Positions 1-10,876 of a stretch of 64,000 bases of DNA are shown here, piece by piece (position 1 is the first letter of the stretch; each line of letters opens with the position of its first letter). The stretch spans positions 6,423,318-6,487,317 of the forward strand of contig NC_061131.1 of assembly GCF_905220365.1 (NCBI RefSeq). Direction: 5' to 3'. The stretch is from Vanessa cardui. Lineage: Eukaryota > Arthropoda > Insecta > Lepidoptera > Nymphalidae. The translations under genes were made by a program, and so were the position numbers. A model generated the notes under the pieces. It worked only from the letters and a program-made list of their open reading frames with translations, made no database searches and had not been told where the DNA came from.

Positions 1-470
1 TTTTACAGGCAAGCTCGAAAATATTCCATTCTGCTCTTAAGAGTATACAGTCTAAAGTGGAGGCGGTTGTGAACATTAAATATGAGGACGACGACGTTGT
101 GGAAGTTGTCAATGGACCTTCAAAGTGAGTTGAGAATGTATAAAATTCTGTATACAGTAGGTATAATTTACATTGGGTGCAAGCCCTGGATGGAATTGCT
201 ATGATAGTCTAGTATTAGTAACTAATGAATTTAATCCTATAGTTTGAGCATCCAACTTAACTCAATAAAACTAATGTAACAATAACAATTTGTAGGGTGG
301 AAAAAGAAGAGAAGGATAAAGATAAATTAGAAGACAAACCTTCAGAAAAATCTCCAGAAACTGACAGCAATGTCACTGAAAGTAATTCTGACAGTAAAGA
401 GGAAAAACCAAAAGACAATAAGGAGAGTGACATAATTGGAACAGAAAACATGGATCTCGACGACAAATAA
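1..470 (+). CDS. 3' end of an unrecognised gene (last two coding exons)
   Basis: Two terminal exons can be joined. The first opens after an acceptor ending ttttacag at 8 or 9 and runs to 124, where gtgagt gives a strong donor. The second opens after tgtag at 295 and reads from 296 to the TAA at 468-470. The joined frame is open; the codon split at the junction becomes AAG (Lys). The first exon reads through SALKSIQSKVEAVVNIKYED and EVVNG. The second is about 57 residues of almost pure Glu/Lys/Asp/Ser, ending MDLDDK, a disordered acidic tail. I do not recognise the family. The rest of the gene lies left of the window. A polyadenylation signal AATAAA at 557-562 fits the 3' end. The splice and frame evidence is good; the function is unknown. 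Confidence 0.7.
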
Positions 471-2073
471 TACAAAGTTAAAGAAGTCATCAGTATAAGT
501 TTTTATATTTACTTACATGAAACAAAAAAGCAATAATAACGATTATAATTAATGGAAATAAAATAAAGATTGTAATTTTTTTTCACTTTTTTGATAAAAA
601 ATATCATTTTAAATAACACAGATAAGAAATAAGCAGATAAATAATTATGCCTCAATGTATTCATATGACTACTTATAATACTAGTAGTCTTTATAATATT
701 GGTAAACAAAAATAAATATAGTATTCCTGTCAGTGCCGATATTGAGTAAGTCTCTTATACCGTTATAGAGTATATGTCACAAATATATAACCAATGTTTG
801 TGAGATGTCTTCCCGAGTCGTAACAAAGTATGCGAGACCATGCTGTGTATGGAGAGTAATTGTATGTAATCATTGTATTTTTGACAATGTGTGATTGAAT
901 TGCATTTTAAGTAATCCTATTGTAAGTGGTGGCCATAAAAACGTCACATTACATACTGAGTTTTATTTTTATTTATAATCCTGATCAAATATAAAAAATA
1001 CTTGAAACTTATTCATTTACGATTCAATACACATACCGCCTTTTGGACTTTTTAATTCACACGCCCAATGACAATTAAAAAAGGAAAATTTTCAGAGCAG
1101 TCTCAAGCTATGCTGAGGCCCTTTGGCAGCCATGAATTTGGGTCAATTTTAGTAGATATTTACTACCATATAAAGCACGTCTATAGCTTTCAACTTTTAA
1201 TATCGACTGTGTTCACTAACTATTCGATAAATATGTTAGTTATTGCATACAAATATGGCAACGTGTGAAATAAATTGTAGGTCCTTCAGGGCTCTGAGCA
1301 CATAGGTAAAGAATGAAGATTTTAGTACATGTTCTACTTTATTATAATTGAAAATGAACGACAAATGAAAAGTATTAAAAAAGAGAATAAAACTAATTAA
1401 CTAATAGTTTGTTATCTAAAGGCGCAAAATATGAAAACAAATACAATAACTAATTTTAAATTAAGAAGTGAACATTAAAAAAGGGTGAGCTTAGTTGAGC
1501 GCCTCAAAATTGTAAATTTTAATTAGTGCATTTTGAAATCTACTGTCGGTGTCAAAGTCGCCGATTGATCTGAGAATACAATACGGTGTTGATACAGACG
1601 TCCATAGGGAATATAGCAATGAAAATACTACGACACAAATAAAATTACTGGGCACTTGTAAATTTTTTACAAACATATGGTTTAATAAATCAAACAAGAT
1701 TTTAATCTATAATTTATTACAATGTACAAATACATCATCATATTATATATTAAGCTTACAAATTAATTAAATCGTAAAATTATCATAGTACGTACATTTA
1801 TACTTAACATTACTAATTTAAAAACCAGTTGAATTTTAGTTATCTTAGTAATTGGAAATTTCCTAATGATTTATTTGACGCAAATAAAATATTTTATAAG
1901 GAATGCTAATGGATTCATTTGTCAGGTTTACTCAGAAAATAATAATAATTTTATTTGATTATTAACTGGGTGGTTATATATCACCAGAAAAATGGCAAGA
2001 TAGGTAAATAGAATAGAAGCCGGTGGTACAGAAACAATTTATTACATTTTTGGACTGTGTACTTGAGATATAT
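471..2073. other. Non-coding region downstream of the first gene
   Basis: AT-rich sequence holding the 3' UTR and AATAAA signals of the preceding gene (557-562, and a second near 710). Short open frames here have no domain, codon bias or splice context. I see nothing else that can be supported. Confidence 0.5.
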
Positions 2074-2370
2074 TAACAGCCTCCCCACTGTTGGTTTTAG
2101 ACCTCTTACTTAAAGGAGGCTTGGAGGCTTGGCTCGGAGGCTTGGAGGTTATTCCACCACGCTCCAATGCGGATTGGAATTGGAAACATATGTTGGAGAA
2201 CTTCGTTGAAATTAGGCGCATACAGGTTTGCTCATTTAGTTTTCGTTAATCGCCGAACACAATATTATTTATTAAACTCATGAAAATTCAGTGGTGCTTG
2301 CCTGAGTTTGAACCCGCAATCATCGGTTAAGATGATCGCATTCTAACAACAGGGCCATCTCGGCTCTTTT
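2074..2370 (-). repeat. tRNA-headed SINE copy, degenerate
   Basis: On the minus strand the head carries a pol III-like A box (GATGGCCCTGTTG) and a B box-like segment (GGTTCAAACTC), followed by the family body that ends near the phrase CAGTGGG. The same body recurs at 3958, 42251, 54343, 54656, 58900 and 59690. This copy has an internal expansion of the GGAGGCTT unit near 2115-2155 and many substitutions, so it is old. Confidence 0.75.
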
Positions 2371-2757
2371 ATTTCAGATAGTAAACATTAAATATTATAT
2401 TAAAATATTTAAGAAAAGTAAATATATTATTTTTTAAAGATTTTTTGGAGCAACAACATATCCATGAATACATTTTAAATACCTAAAACAATTCAAAGAC
2501 GATGTCTGTCCCTCATTCTTTCTCGCTCCCGCCCAACAGTCTCGAGGAATCGAAGCGTATTTTAGTGTTTACACAATAAATTAACTGTCAGTGTACTGAC
2601 GGAGTTCGTAATCTTAAAAAAATATAGAAATAACGAAGTTTTATTCAATATTTAGTTAGATTTCGTATGAAACGAGCCATGATATTTTTTAACACTTAAT
2701 GCGATATCGTTAATTAGGTACAAAATACTTTTTGGGAATATCGATCAGTGTGATGAG

Positions 2758-3099
2758 TATAGTACGACACAACTTAGATGTCGCATCGGCAAAATTCGTA
2801 AAACCGATCACATCCGAATTGAGTACGCTATCCCAAATTATCAAAATTTATTTGTCATGCGAGTATGATCTTTACACAAACGTAATAACTTGTAATATCA
2901 TATGACCTAATATATTCGTCAATTTGACGCGTCGATTTACATGCACTTGCTTTCTCTGACGCGTGAATCTATAGCGACCAATAGAGTCGAATGGCGCGAT
3001 AGGGAGCTATTTCTATTGGTCGTGTAAATCGGCAGTGATCGGTTTTATTTTCATTCCATTGCATTTTCCGATGCTACATCTTATTTGTGTCGTACTATA
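2758..3099 (+). mobile_element. MITE family A, copy 1
   Basis: A roughly 340-bp unit begins TATAGTACGACACAA and ends with the inverse of the same sequence. The terminal inverted repeats run about 35 bp, through the shared words TAGATG and GCATCGG, and the unit is bounded by TA. It has no coding capacity. A second copy lies in opposite orientation at 21938. TA flanks and TIRs fit a Tc1/mariner-type non-autonomous element; that class call is inference. Confidence 0.8.
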
Positions 3100-3957
3100 T
3101 ATAAGTCGCTTTCGATCTTTTAAATACGCGGAGCACGTCACCGCAACATTTGTCACTTATATTTTATAGCATATTATATTAAGCCCGAAAAAAGTCAAAG
3201 GAAAAGTAGGAAGTGTATAATATTTTTAATCTGTATCAAATACATTTTGATACGGATTCAAACGTTGAAAAAAGCTTCGTTAAAGGAATTTCACAGCATG
3301 GACCGGTAGTCAAATAGAGTCACAGAAATTCATATTCAGAAAAAAAAAACATTTGGCATTGATATTTGTATGGTCTCCAATTTAATGGAATGCACGACCA
3401 CACATTGCTTATTGCAATACGCAAACTAACACTAGACGTCGCCATTGTCACAGATAACTTATTTATTGTTTACTCTACATTATTTTGTAAAAAAATCAGT
3501 ACATATTATAATGGAAAGACCGAGAAGTAATTCAATAACTAGACTTAAAATTATAGTACACATTACTGAAAAAAATCATGAGAGCTATTTTTTTAATTGC
3601 TATAAATATTATATTAATACTATATCTTAGAACTTTCTAGAGACTAACGACATTACTTATCAGCAAGTGATTCATTAAACTAAGCAATTTTCATGATTTG
3701 ACATTCAATTCAAATATAAATCAACAGTATTCAACTAAATATAAACAATATGTATAGCTAAAGCAGTTATTTTTTTGAAATAGACAGCATAACTAAAAAA
3801 ACAACTTATTAAAGATTATATGCTTCGAATATCATTTATACATATATATTAATATATGAGCAATCTACAAACTTAAACTAAATGCTACTCGGGTGACCTA
3901 AGTTTTTTTTTTACTCATATATCTGAAAAAAAAGAAGTATCCATAATATACTACATG
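3100..3957. other. Non-coding region before the Abi 3' end
   Basis: AT-rich intergenic sequence. It may include part of the Abi 3' UTR on the minus strand, but no polyadenylation signal can be placed with confidence. No gene or repeat is recognisable. Confidence 0.4.
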
Positions 3958-4266
3958 TAAAGTAAAGTAAAGTAACAGCCTGTAAATTTCCCACTGCTGA
4001 GATAAGGCCTCCTCTTCCATTAAGGAGAGGGTTTTGGAACGTATTCCACCACGCTGTTCCAATGCGGGTTGGTGGAATGCACATGTGGCAGAATTTGGAT
4101 GAAATTAGACACATGCAGGTTTCCTCACGATGTTTTCCTTCACCGCCGAGCACGAGATGAATTATAAACACAATTAAGCACATATATATAGTGGTGCTTG
4201 CCTGGGTTTGAACCCGCAATCATCGGTTAAGATGCACGCGTTCTAACCACTGGGCCATCTCAGCTC
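3958..4266 (-). repeat. tRNA-headed SINE, near full length
   Basis: Minus-strand head with A box-like TGGCCCAGTGG and B box GGTTCAAACCC (4204-4215 on the plus strand is gggtttgaaccc), then the family body and a 3' tail of repeated TTTAC units. Flanks atactacatg on the left and atacaacatg on the right resemble a target-site duplication with one mismatch. It sits only about 55 bp beyond the Abi stop codon, so it is probably transcribed as part of the Abi 3' UTR. Confidence 0.85.
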
Positions 4267-4319
4267 TTATACAACATGATTAAGCTACAATAGAATAAAT
4301 AAATACACGTAGGTGAGGT

Positions 4320-7300
4320 TTAAACACAAGGTTCGACGTAGTTCCCCGGGAACAGCCCCGTGACGCCGTCCATGACGCCCTCCCACCAACCGTCGTCGTT
4401 CTTCTTCAGCACGTAGATGACGGCACTCTCCTGGAACGACAGTTCATCCTCCTTGTCCGCGTAGTAGTCGTAGATGGCTACCACTGTCGAAGAGATTGAG
4501 TATCATCAAGTTACATACGAAATAGTAGTAGTAGATATTAAAAAAAAAAACCATTTCAATAACATAACTTGTATGTAAAATATATAAATATAAACAAAAA
4601 TCGCATTAATTTAAGAACAGTTTTTGCAATATTTGACTCACGTACTATATAACATGAGACGTGAAATAAAACTTTGAAGAAAGTGTAACTGAGAACAATA
4701 ATTCTACTAACAATTTGCCACTTTATCGCGAATCAATCGAAAAGTAACCAGCTCGGTCGGTGTTGGATCGAAATATAATCCACATTGTATAACTGCTGAA
4801 TTTCAGTGAGAAATAGTCGAAGTTGGATCGGAAGAGAATCGAGAACGAATGATAATATTTATAATGTAGTAGAATTGCCCCCTGTACTACTGTAACAGGA
4901 ACTGTATTTTAAAAATGCTTCATTTTAAATCATAACATTTATTAAAGAGCCTCACTTTATAAAAACTCATTGCTCGAAGTGATATTTATACGAAGTTAAT
5001 ATTTTCATCACTTAGTATGATGTTTGCTACAAATAATGCCTGGTTAATGTTAGGTATTCCCATCTATATGCTATCACATTCTTTGTTCTATTGATGGCGA
5101 CTTTTTACAAGTGATTTTTGGTCAGTGACTTCAAAGTCAGAAACTGAGATATCCATTTAACACATTAGATGTAATAATAAAGAAAATTACACACTCGTGT
5201 GTGGGATAGTATACCTTTTTCAATGTAATTCTTTGGCACCCAACCGGGTAAATCTTCCTCATCGGGTACTATTGCTGGCACAGCATTAGTATACTGATTA
5301 CCGCTCATCTTGTTCTGTTATATTAAAAAAATACATATAAAAAAATACACATGCTTCACTATATTGATTATATTATTAATAATATTAATAATATAATCAA
5401 TATAGTGAATCAGTATAAAGAAAATATGTATATGAAAGTAATTTTATTGGAAAATTCTCAAGGTCACTTGTATATGTACCCATCAAGGATTTATTTGGTA
5501 CGCTATAGTTAATTTTAATGTAAAAAGTTTTCAGAGTAGTTCTCGGTGATTACATAGAGATTGGTAGTTGTTAAGACTCATTAATACTATAACAAAATTT
5601 ATATTCCATAGCGAATCCTAAAATTTTTGAAAGAGGAACAATGAAATAAACTTTTAGCAGCGTCATAGCGTATAACCAAAGAGATTGGACTTTTTCTTAT
5701 CTCTAAGCAACTAGTGAGAACTGATTGTCGATTGGCGGCGGGTGTCACCTGTAAGAGGTGCGGGCGGCCGAAGGCGTCGGCGGCCAGCTCGTCGTCGAGC
5801 GGCGGCGGCGGGAGGGGGGGCGACACCGAGCCGCCGCGCGCAGACCCGCCGCCCGACGCCGACGACGACGACGCGCGCTGCGGACACAATATATTCATGT
5901 CAGTGATAAAAACTTTAAGGTTTTTGCCCCAACGTTATGGGGTTAGGTTAAGTGATCAAGATCTACACTAGAGGGGTTATTCAGGGGAAAAATTAACAAA
6001 TAGAAAAGTATACAAAAAACTAAAATTATTACATGAAAATTTTATGACGAACAAGCAAAAGATAAATTTGAGTAAGTAATAAAAAAATGTTTTTTACACT
6101 TTATTCTTCTCAGGAAGGATGTACAGTTGGGATAAGAAATGGTTCGTCACCTTTAGATCTATTTTCGTGTTCAGTATGAGCGATAATCTGCTTTACCGAT
6201 TGAGTGATATATTGCATCGCAATGATTTGATGTTTAAATTCAAAAGGTATTAAGAGTTTACAATTTCATAAGGGAATGAATTTGTAACCTGTCGACGGTT
6301 TTCTTATTCTGACTGTACAATAAACACTATAGGGCTTTTATAGGATTATTTATGAGAATTTTAGTGTGCCAACGACAGAAAATCTGTTCACATCACTAAG
6401 TAGTGAGTGTAGTAATTAGTACACCCAACACATCAGCATAAAACTAGTTTAAATTGAAATATGTAAACAATTTATTCATTTATTATGCTCATTATATAAA
6501 AATCGATCAAATTGTGAAATAACATAATAATCATTATAGTCTGTTCGCGTTAAGAATGCAGTGAGTTGTCATTCTTTACCGGCCTGACTCCGCCCCCTTT
6601 GACCAATCAAATATTTTCAAATTATAAAGTCAAGTTCACATTTAATTAATTATTAGCTGATATTTTTATAATTTAAATTTTGTTTATTTATATATTTATA
6701 TTTAATTAATTCAAGCTGTACATACATACAATAATAAATGTAACCTATAGCTACTAGATGACGTTATGTCAAAATATGTAAATTTCTACATCGCGATGGC
6801 AAGATTCGCAAACGATTGTATATAGTGTTAAGAATTTTGTTGATTATTCACCCCGATTCGATTTTTTATTTTAATGTGTATCTTTTAAATTCATTATACT
6901 TAGTCTTTAAAACAAATATTATTTGTTGGAATTTTAACACAAATATGCATACACCTTCACCCTGCTGTTAAAAAAGTTTTGATTGGTCAGGGGGCGGAGT
7001 AAAGCCGGTAAACAATGACAACTCACTGCATTCTTAACGCGAACAAACTATAGTGTTGTTTAATATGTAAATAAAACTAGTTATAACGGATTTTAATCGC
7101 GTATATTAATTCTACCCATGACCACGAACGCTGTAAAGTGCTCGAAACGTCGGGATGTCCAAAATAATTAATATACGCGATTAAAATCCGTTATAACTAG
7201 TTTTATTTAAATGTGTAATAATCGCAAAAATTTAAGACAACATTATTGTTTAATATGACTTAATAGTTCTTAATATATTATACTCATATACACGCCAATT

Positions 7301-10300
7301 GTGAACCAACCAAGATTATCTTTAAATTAATCCACAATTGTCTGACGTGGCATGTCAAAAATTAAACATAATATACTTGTTACTCAGTGGAGGTTTTACT
7401 TACATGTCCAGGGAGACTCATCGAATGTTGACTATGTTCTCCATCTGAGCCGATCAGTGGAGAAGGTGGTGCTGAAATTTAATAAAAATGAATAAATTTC
7501 TATTTTTCATCACACAAAATTTAATTGAAAATACATTATTTATGTTAGTTTAATTTATAATAATATTTTAAATTGTGTATATATATGTCGAAGAATGAGC
7601 AACGTCATCGATACGATCAAGAACTATGCCTTGATGTTACTAGTTAATAAATTATTGAAGTTGACACTGGTATGAAATCGCTTTTGCGAAACGACAACAC
7701 TGCATTCTTGGTAGCTGTCAAGCATTCGTTTGTTAATATCGATTTGTTCCGTAAAAATAAAATATTGTAAAATCCGTTAACGGTCTTATTTTTAAAAATT
7801 AAGTAATGGAAGAAGAGCGATCTGATCCCGAATGTATGGAGGATGCGATATATATATATATTATAGTATATGTTACATATTCAAATATAACTTCTGAGTT
7901 GGCTGTTTAATCGATATTCATTCTAAAATGACATCCCATCTTAAATATATAGCTCATTCCGATCACAAGAGGACACATTGAATTGATGTTATATTATTAG
8001 TCGTAGTTTATGACTTTAATTGACATTACTTACGTGGCATACTAGAATGTAGATCCTGTTGTGAATAGTTTGATGGTGACTGGTGCTGATTTGGATGTAC
8101 CATGCCAACCTTGAAATGAAAAAGTTTTGAGGTTTATTTTAATTTTACAGTAACTTATAACAACATATACAAGTTTAACCCATATCTTCACAACAACAAC
8201 AATAATTGATAAATATTAGATTGACATTTTAGTTTTTTTATTATAGGTTGGCGGACGAGCATATGGCTCACCTGATGGTAAGTGGTCACCATCATCCATA
8301 GACAATGAAACTGTAAGAAATATTAACTATTCCTTACATCGTCAATGTGCCACCAACTATGGGAACTAAGATGTTATGTCCCTTGTCCCTTGTGCCGTGA
8401 ACACAGAAATACTGAGTACTGTTATTTGGCGGTAGAATAACTGATGAGTGGGTGGTACCTAACCAGTCGGGCTTGCATAAAGCCCTACCACCAAAAAGTA
8501 ATAGCTAATTCCTTCTACTGCTTCCCAGCTAGTTCGTAAACATGTATTTCAATCTTCATAATCAAGCATGAATCCAATTATAACCACAAATTATGATCAT
8601 GGAAAATCAATACCTAGAATATACAATATGATTATGACAATAGAATAAAGTTGTACCTGCGGCTGCGCGACGGGTAGTGTGGAGTACCCGGGCGGGCGGC
8701 GAGGGTAGTTGGGTGCGTAGTGCGACGGCACCTGCGGCGGCGCCACGGCCGGCGGCGTGCGGTACTCGCGGGACGACTTGCCTGCAGACACATTACAAAT
8801 CCATTATTATTTTTATTTATTATTTACCACGGTTTATATAACATATAAGGTTGGGTCTCTCTAGTGAGCATGATACATATGTGTTTCAGAAGGCCCATTC
8901 CATAACATGATGTGTCTTATAAGCAACTAATACAATTGTCTTCTTATGTTTTATTTCCACCTATCAGTTTAGTAAAATACTAATATAATATTATTAATTA
9001 ATTGGCTAAACCATAAATGCTTCAATGTGCATACAGCCATTTTAGGAATTAATAGTATGTATTGTTTACTACTATTTCTAAATTTTAATATACAAATTAA
9101 TAAAAAAAAAATCTAATCTTAGTTTAGTTATAGTTTGCTGAATCATAATAATAATAAAAAATGTATTTAATAAGACCCTATAATGAAGTATAATTTATGA
9201 TCTAAAGGGCTTTAAATTTTTTTTTTTATATAGGCTAGGTTTATAATATAATTATGGATCATCATTCTCCTGCCCTTATCCCAATTTTATTTGGGGTTGG
9301 CACAGCATGTCTTCTCCTTCCATACTTCTCTGTCAGACGTCATCTCACAAGTAACATTATTTCTAGCCATATCGTCTTTCACACAATCCATCTATCGTTT
9401 CCTTGGTCGTCCTCTACCCCTATATCCATCCACATCCATGCACAAGGCCTTCCTCACAATGTGTTCCTCATTATAATATAATTATGGATATGAATAGGAA
9501 TTTATACCCAGTGTGCCCCTCCCTAATGTGCCTGTATTGGCAGCAGAAGCAGAACGCACAACTGCCGGTGGTGTTGGAGGCTTTGTGGTTGGAGCTGGTA
9601 GTGGAGCGGCTCCTGGGGCAGAACCTGATCGACGACCACGAGGTGTACCATTACTGCCGCTGCTCCAACGGGCACCATGGCCAATATCATCAAGAGCTAA
9701 ACATGAAATGACATTAATAACAATCATTATTATATAACTATATGTGCTTCAATATATTGATTATTATATTATTAAGAGGATAAAGAAAATATTGTCTCTA
9801 AATCTATATGAAAGTAGTTTTATTGGAAAATTCTTGAGGTCACTTGAATATGTACCCATACAGGATTTATTTGGTATGCTATAGTTAATTTAATGTGATA
9901 AGTTTTCGGAGTAGTTTTCGGTGACTACATAGAGATTGGTAGTTGTTAAGACTCATTAATAATATAACTAAATTTATATTCCATGGCTAATCCTAAAATT
10001 TAGATACTTTTAATATGGTGTACAATCTCAATGAAAAAGGAACAACGAAATAAACTTTTAGTAGCATCAGTGACATTGTTACAGCGACATATAAAGTTGG
10101 ACATACATATATTTCAATGTTTAGAAATTCTGAATAATTATTATGAAACTTACAAACAACTTTGTTTATCTTGAATGATTATCTTAAGAAATCAGGGTTA
10201 TAATCCAATTGTAATGAATAAAACTATCAGAGTTATATTTCAAAGTCTTGTCTGACGCAGAAAAGGTTTAACCATTTACACTTTTTATGGTTACATTGTT

Positions 10301-10876
10301 ATTTGTTTATGTTTCAGTTACAGTTATTTGAATGCTTATCTGTTAGTAAAAAACAAACTTTACTAACTAAACTTTTATACATAACAATATATACCTAAAA
10401 TGGTGATCCAAAATAATTACAAAGAGATTGAAAATAAATATACCTGTGTAATCAATGTTCTTTCTAACATATTTTATTGGCTTCTCTGGGTTTGCTGGGG
10501 CAATTATTTTATACTGTCGATTAGTGACCTTATTAGCTGTTAGAACTCCTATTTCCCTTCTGGCAACTTTCTCTTTGTGAATAGCCACTGTTTGAGCAAT
10601 ATGGTTCATCTGACCTTCCATTTCTGCCAATTGCATTGTTTGCAGTTCTAATAGCTGCAGGAAGTTGTATGCAAGTGTATTTATTTGATATGCTACACTT
10701 GCTAAGGATTGTGTAGTGTAATTTTTGGTACTCTCTAAAGCCAGCCTCTTGTTTTCAGATTGAAAGTAATTTGCTTCACAATATTCTGCAACCCTCTCAA
10801 GGTTGGTGTGGCTATCGGTAAGATGGTTCCGCCCTTCCGGTATATCAGTTTGCAGTAACGCTGCTAATTCTGCCAT
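4320..10876 (-). CDS. Abi: Abl interactor (Abi), SCAR/WAVE complex subunit
   Basis: Eight coding exons, 5' to 3' on the minus strand: 10876-10444, 9696-9508, 8781-8657, 8109-8034, 7471-7404, 5877-5749, 5308-5215 and 4483-4320. All have GT-AG borders and compatible phases and join to 425 residues, close to the family's usual length. Exon 1 encodes the N-terminal helical HHR region (starts MAELAALLQ; includes NFLQLLELQTMQLAEMEGQM) that bundles with WAVE. The middle is Pro/Ser-rich (APTTKPPTPP, SVSPPLPPPP). The end is DLPGWVPKNYIEKV followed by an SH3 domain with ALYDY-like AIYDYYAD, the DDGWWEG motif and GLFPGNYVE. Abi is a core subunit of the WAVE complex that drives Arp2/3 actin branching and links it to Abl signalling at the cortex. 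An in-frame ATG and the HHR match fix the start. The gene is divergent from Strip. Confidence 0.95.
5345..5690. repeat. Intronic direct duplication, copy 1
   Basis: About 345 bp that align collinearly, in the same orientation, with 9748-10095 in another Abi intron. Shared words include ttttattggaaaattct, cacttg.atatgtacccat, aggatttatttggta, acatagagattggtagttg and aataaacttttag. It may be an unnamed repeat family or a local duplication. Confidence 0.8.
5355..5409. repeat. Perfect 26-bp-arm AT-rich palindrome in an Abi intron
   Basis: Arms of 26 bp (ttcactatattgattat...) separated by 3 bp form a perfect inverted repeat, 55 bp long. It lies at the start of a duplicated unit whose other copy, at 9748, has only a degenerate version. 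Confidence 0.9.
6535..7052 (+). mobile_element. MITE family B with about 75-bp terminal inverted repeats
   Basis: The left end reads TATAGTCTGTTCGCGTTAAG and the right end is its near-exact inverse. The match continues through cagtgagttgtcatt, accggc, ctccgccccct and gaccaatcaaa, about 75 bp with a few mismatches. Both ends are bounded by TA. The interior is AT-rich and non-coding. It sits in the Abi intron between exons 7471-7404 and 5877-5749. TA flanks and long TIRs suggest a non-autonomous DNA transposon. Confidence 0.85.
7068..7245. mobile_element. Penelope-like short element with 44-bp inverted arms
   Basis: A 178-bp insertion flanked by a perfect 12-bp direct repeat, ttgtttaatatg (7056-7067 and 7246-7257). 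Inside are 44-bp perfect inverted arms (7068-7111 and 7166-7209) around a 54-bp loop that contains gtgctcgaaacgtcgggat. The GAAAC core and its context recall the degenerate hammerhead-ribozyme modules known in the pseudo-LTRs of Penelope-like elements. That assignment is inference; CTGTAAAG replaces the canonical CTGANGA, so an active ribozyme is unlikely. The structure and target duplication are directly visible. Confidence 0.65.
8241..8500 (+). repeat. Interspersed repeat family C, near complete
   Basis: The copy begins ttataggttggcggacgagc and runs through aagtggtcaccatc, cttacatcgtcaatgtgcc, gggaactaagatgttatgtc and ttggcggtagaataact to agccctaccacc. The same order of words recurs at 21231, 28395, 33229 and 45984 on the plus strand, at 23181 on the minus strand, and in fragments elsewhere. 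No coding capacity. I recognise it as a widespread lepidopteran interspersed sequence but cannot name its class with certainty. Confidence 0.75.
9260..9470 (-). mobile_element. 5'-truncated RTE-type LINE fragment with 19-bp target duplication
   Basis: The 211-bp insertion is flanked by a perfect 19-bp direct repeat, ttataatataattatggat (9241-9259 and 9471-9489). On the minus strand it reads as the extreme C-terminus of a LINE reverse transcriptase: GRGRPRKR, a stop where Trp is usual, then MDCVKDDMARNNV, DREVW and a CANPK-like end, with a short ATGATG tail. The long duplication, 5' truncation and ATG tail indicate target-primed reverse transcription. It lies 18 bp from the splice donor of Abi exon 9696-9508. 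Confidence 0.8.
9748..10095. repeat. Intronic direct duplication, copy 2
   Basis: Partner of 5345-5690 in the first coding intron of Abi, same orientation. It lacks the perfect palindrome at its left end and carries an extra atacttttaatatggtgtacaa-like stretch (about 30 bp) absent from copy 1. Confidence 0.8.

Noticed and set aside
3911..4219. 102-codon minus-strand open frame
   Set aside because: It lies inside the SINE at 3958-4266; the frame reflects the repeat and not a gene.
4195..4266. Possible tRNA gene from A and B box sequences
   Set aside because: The cloverleaf is not complete and the boxes belong to the SINE head shared by several copies.
5714..5971. Plus-strand Arg/Ala-rich frames at the GC-rich block
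   Set aside because: The minus strand has proper splice borders in phase with Abi. The plus frames are by-products of GC-rich composition.
9254..9727. Several overlapping plus-strand frames near 9250-9730
   Set aside because: They are antisense shadows of the RTE fragment and of Abi exon 9696-9508.
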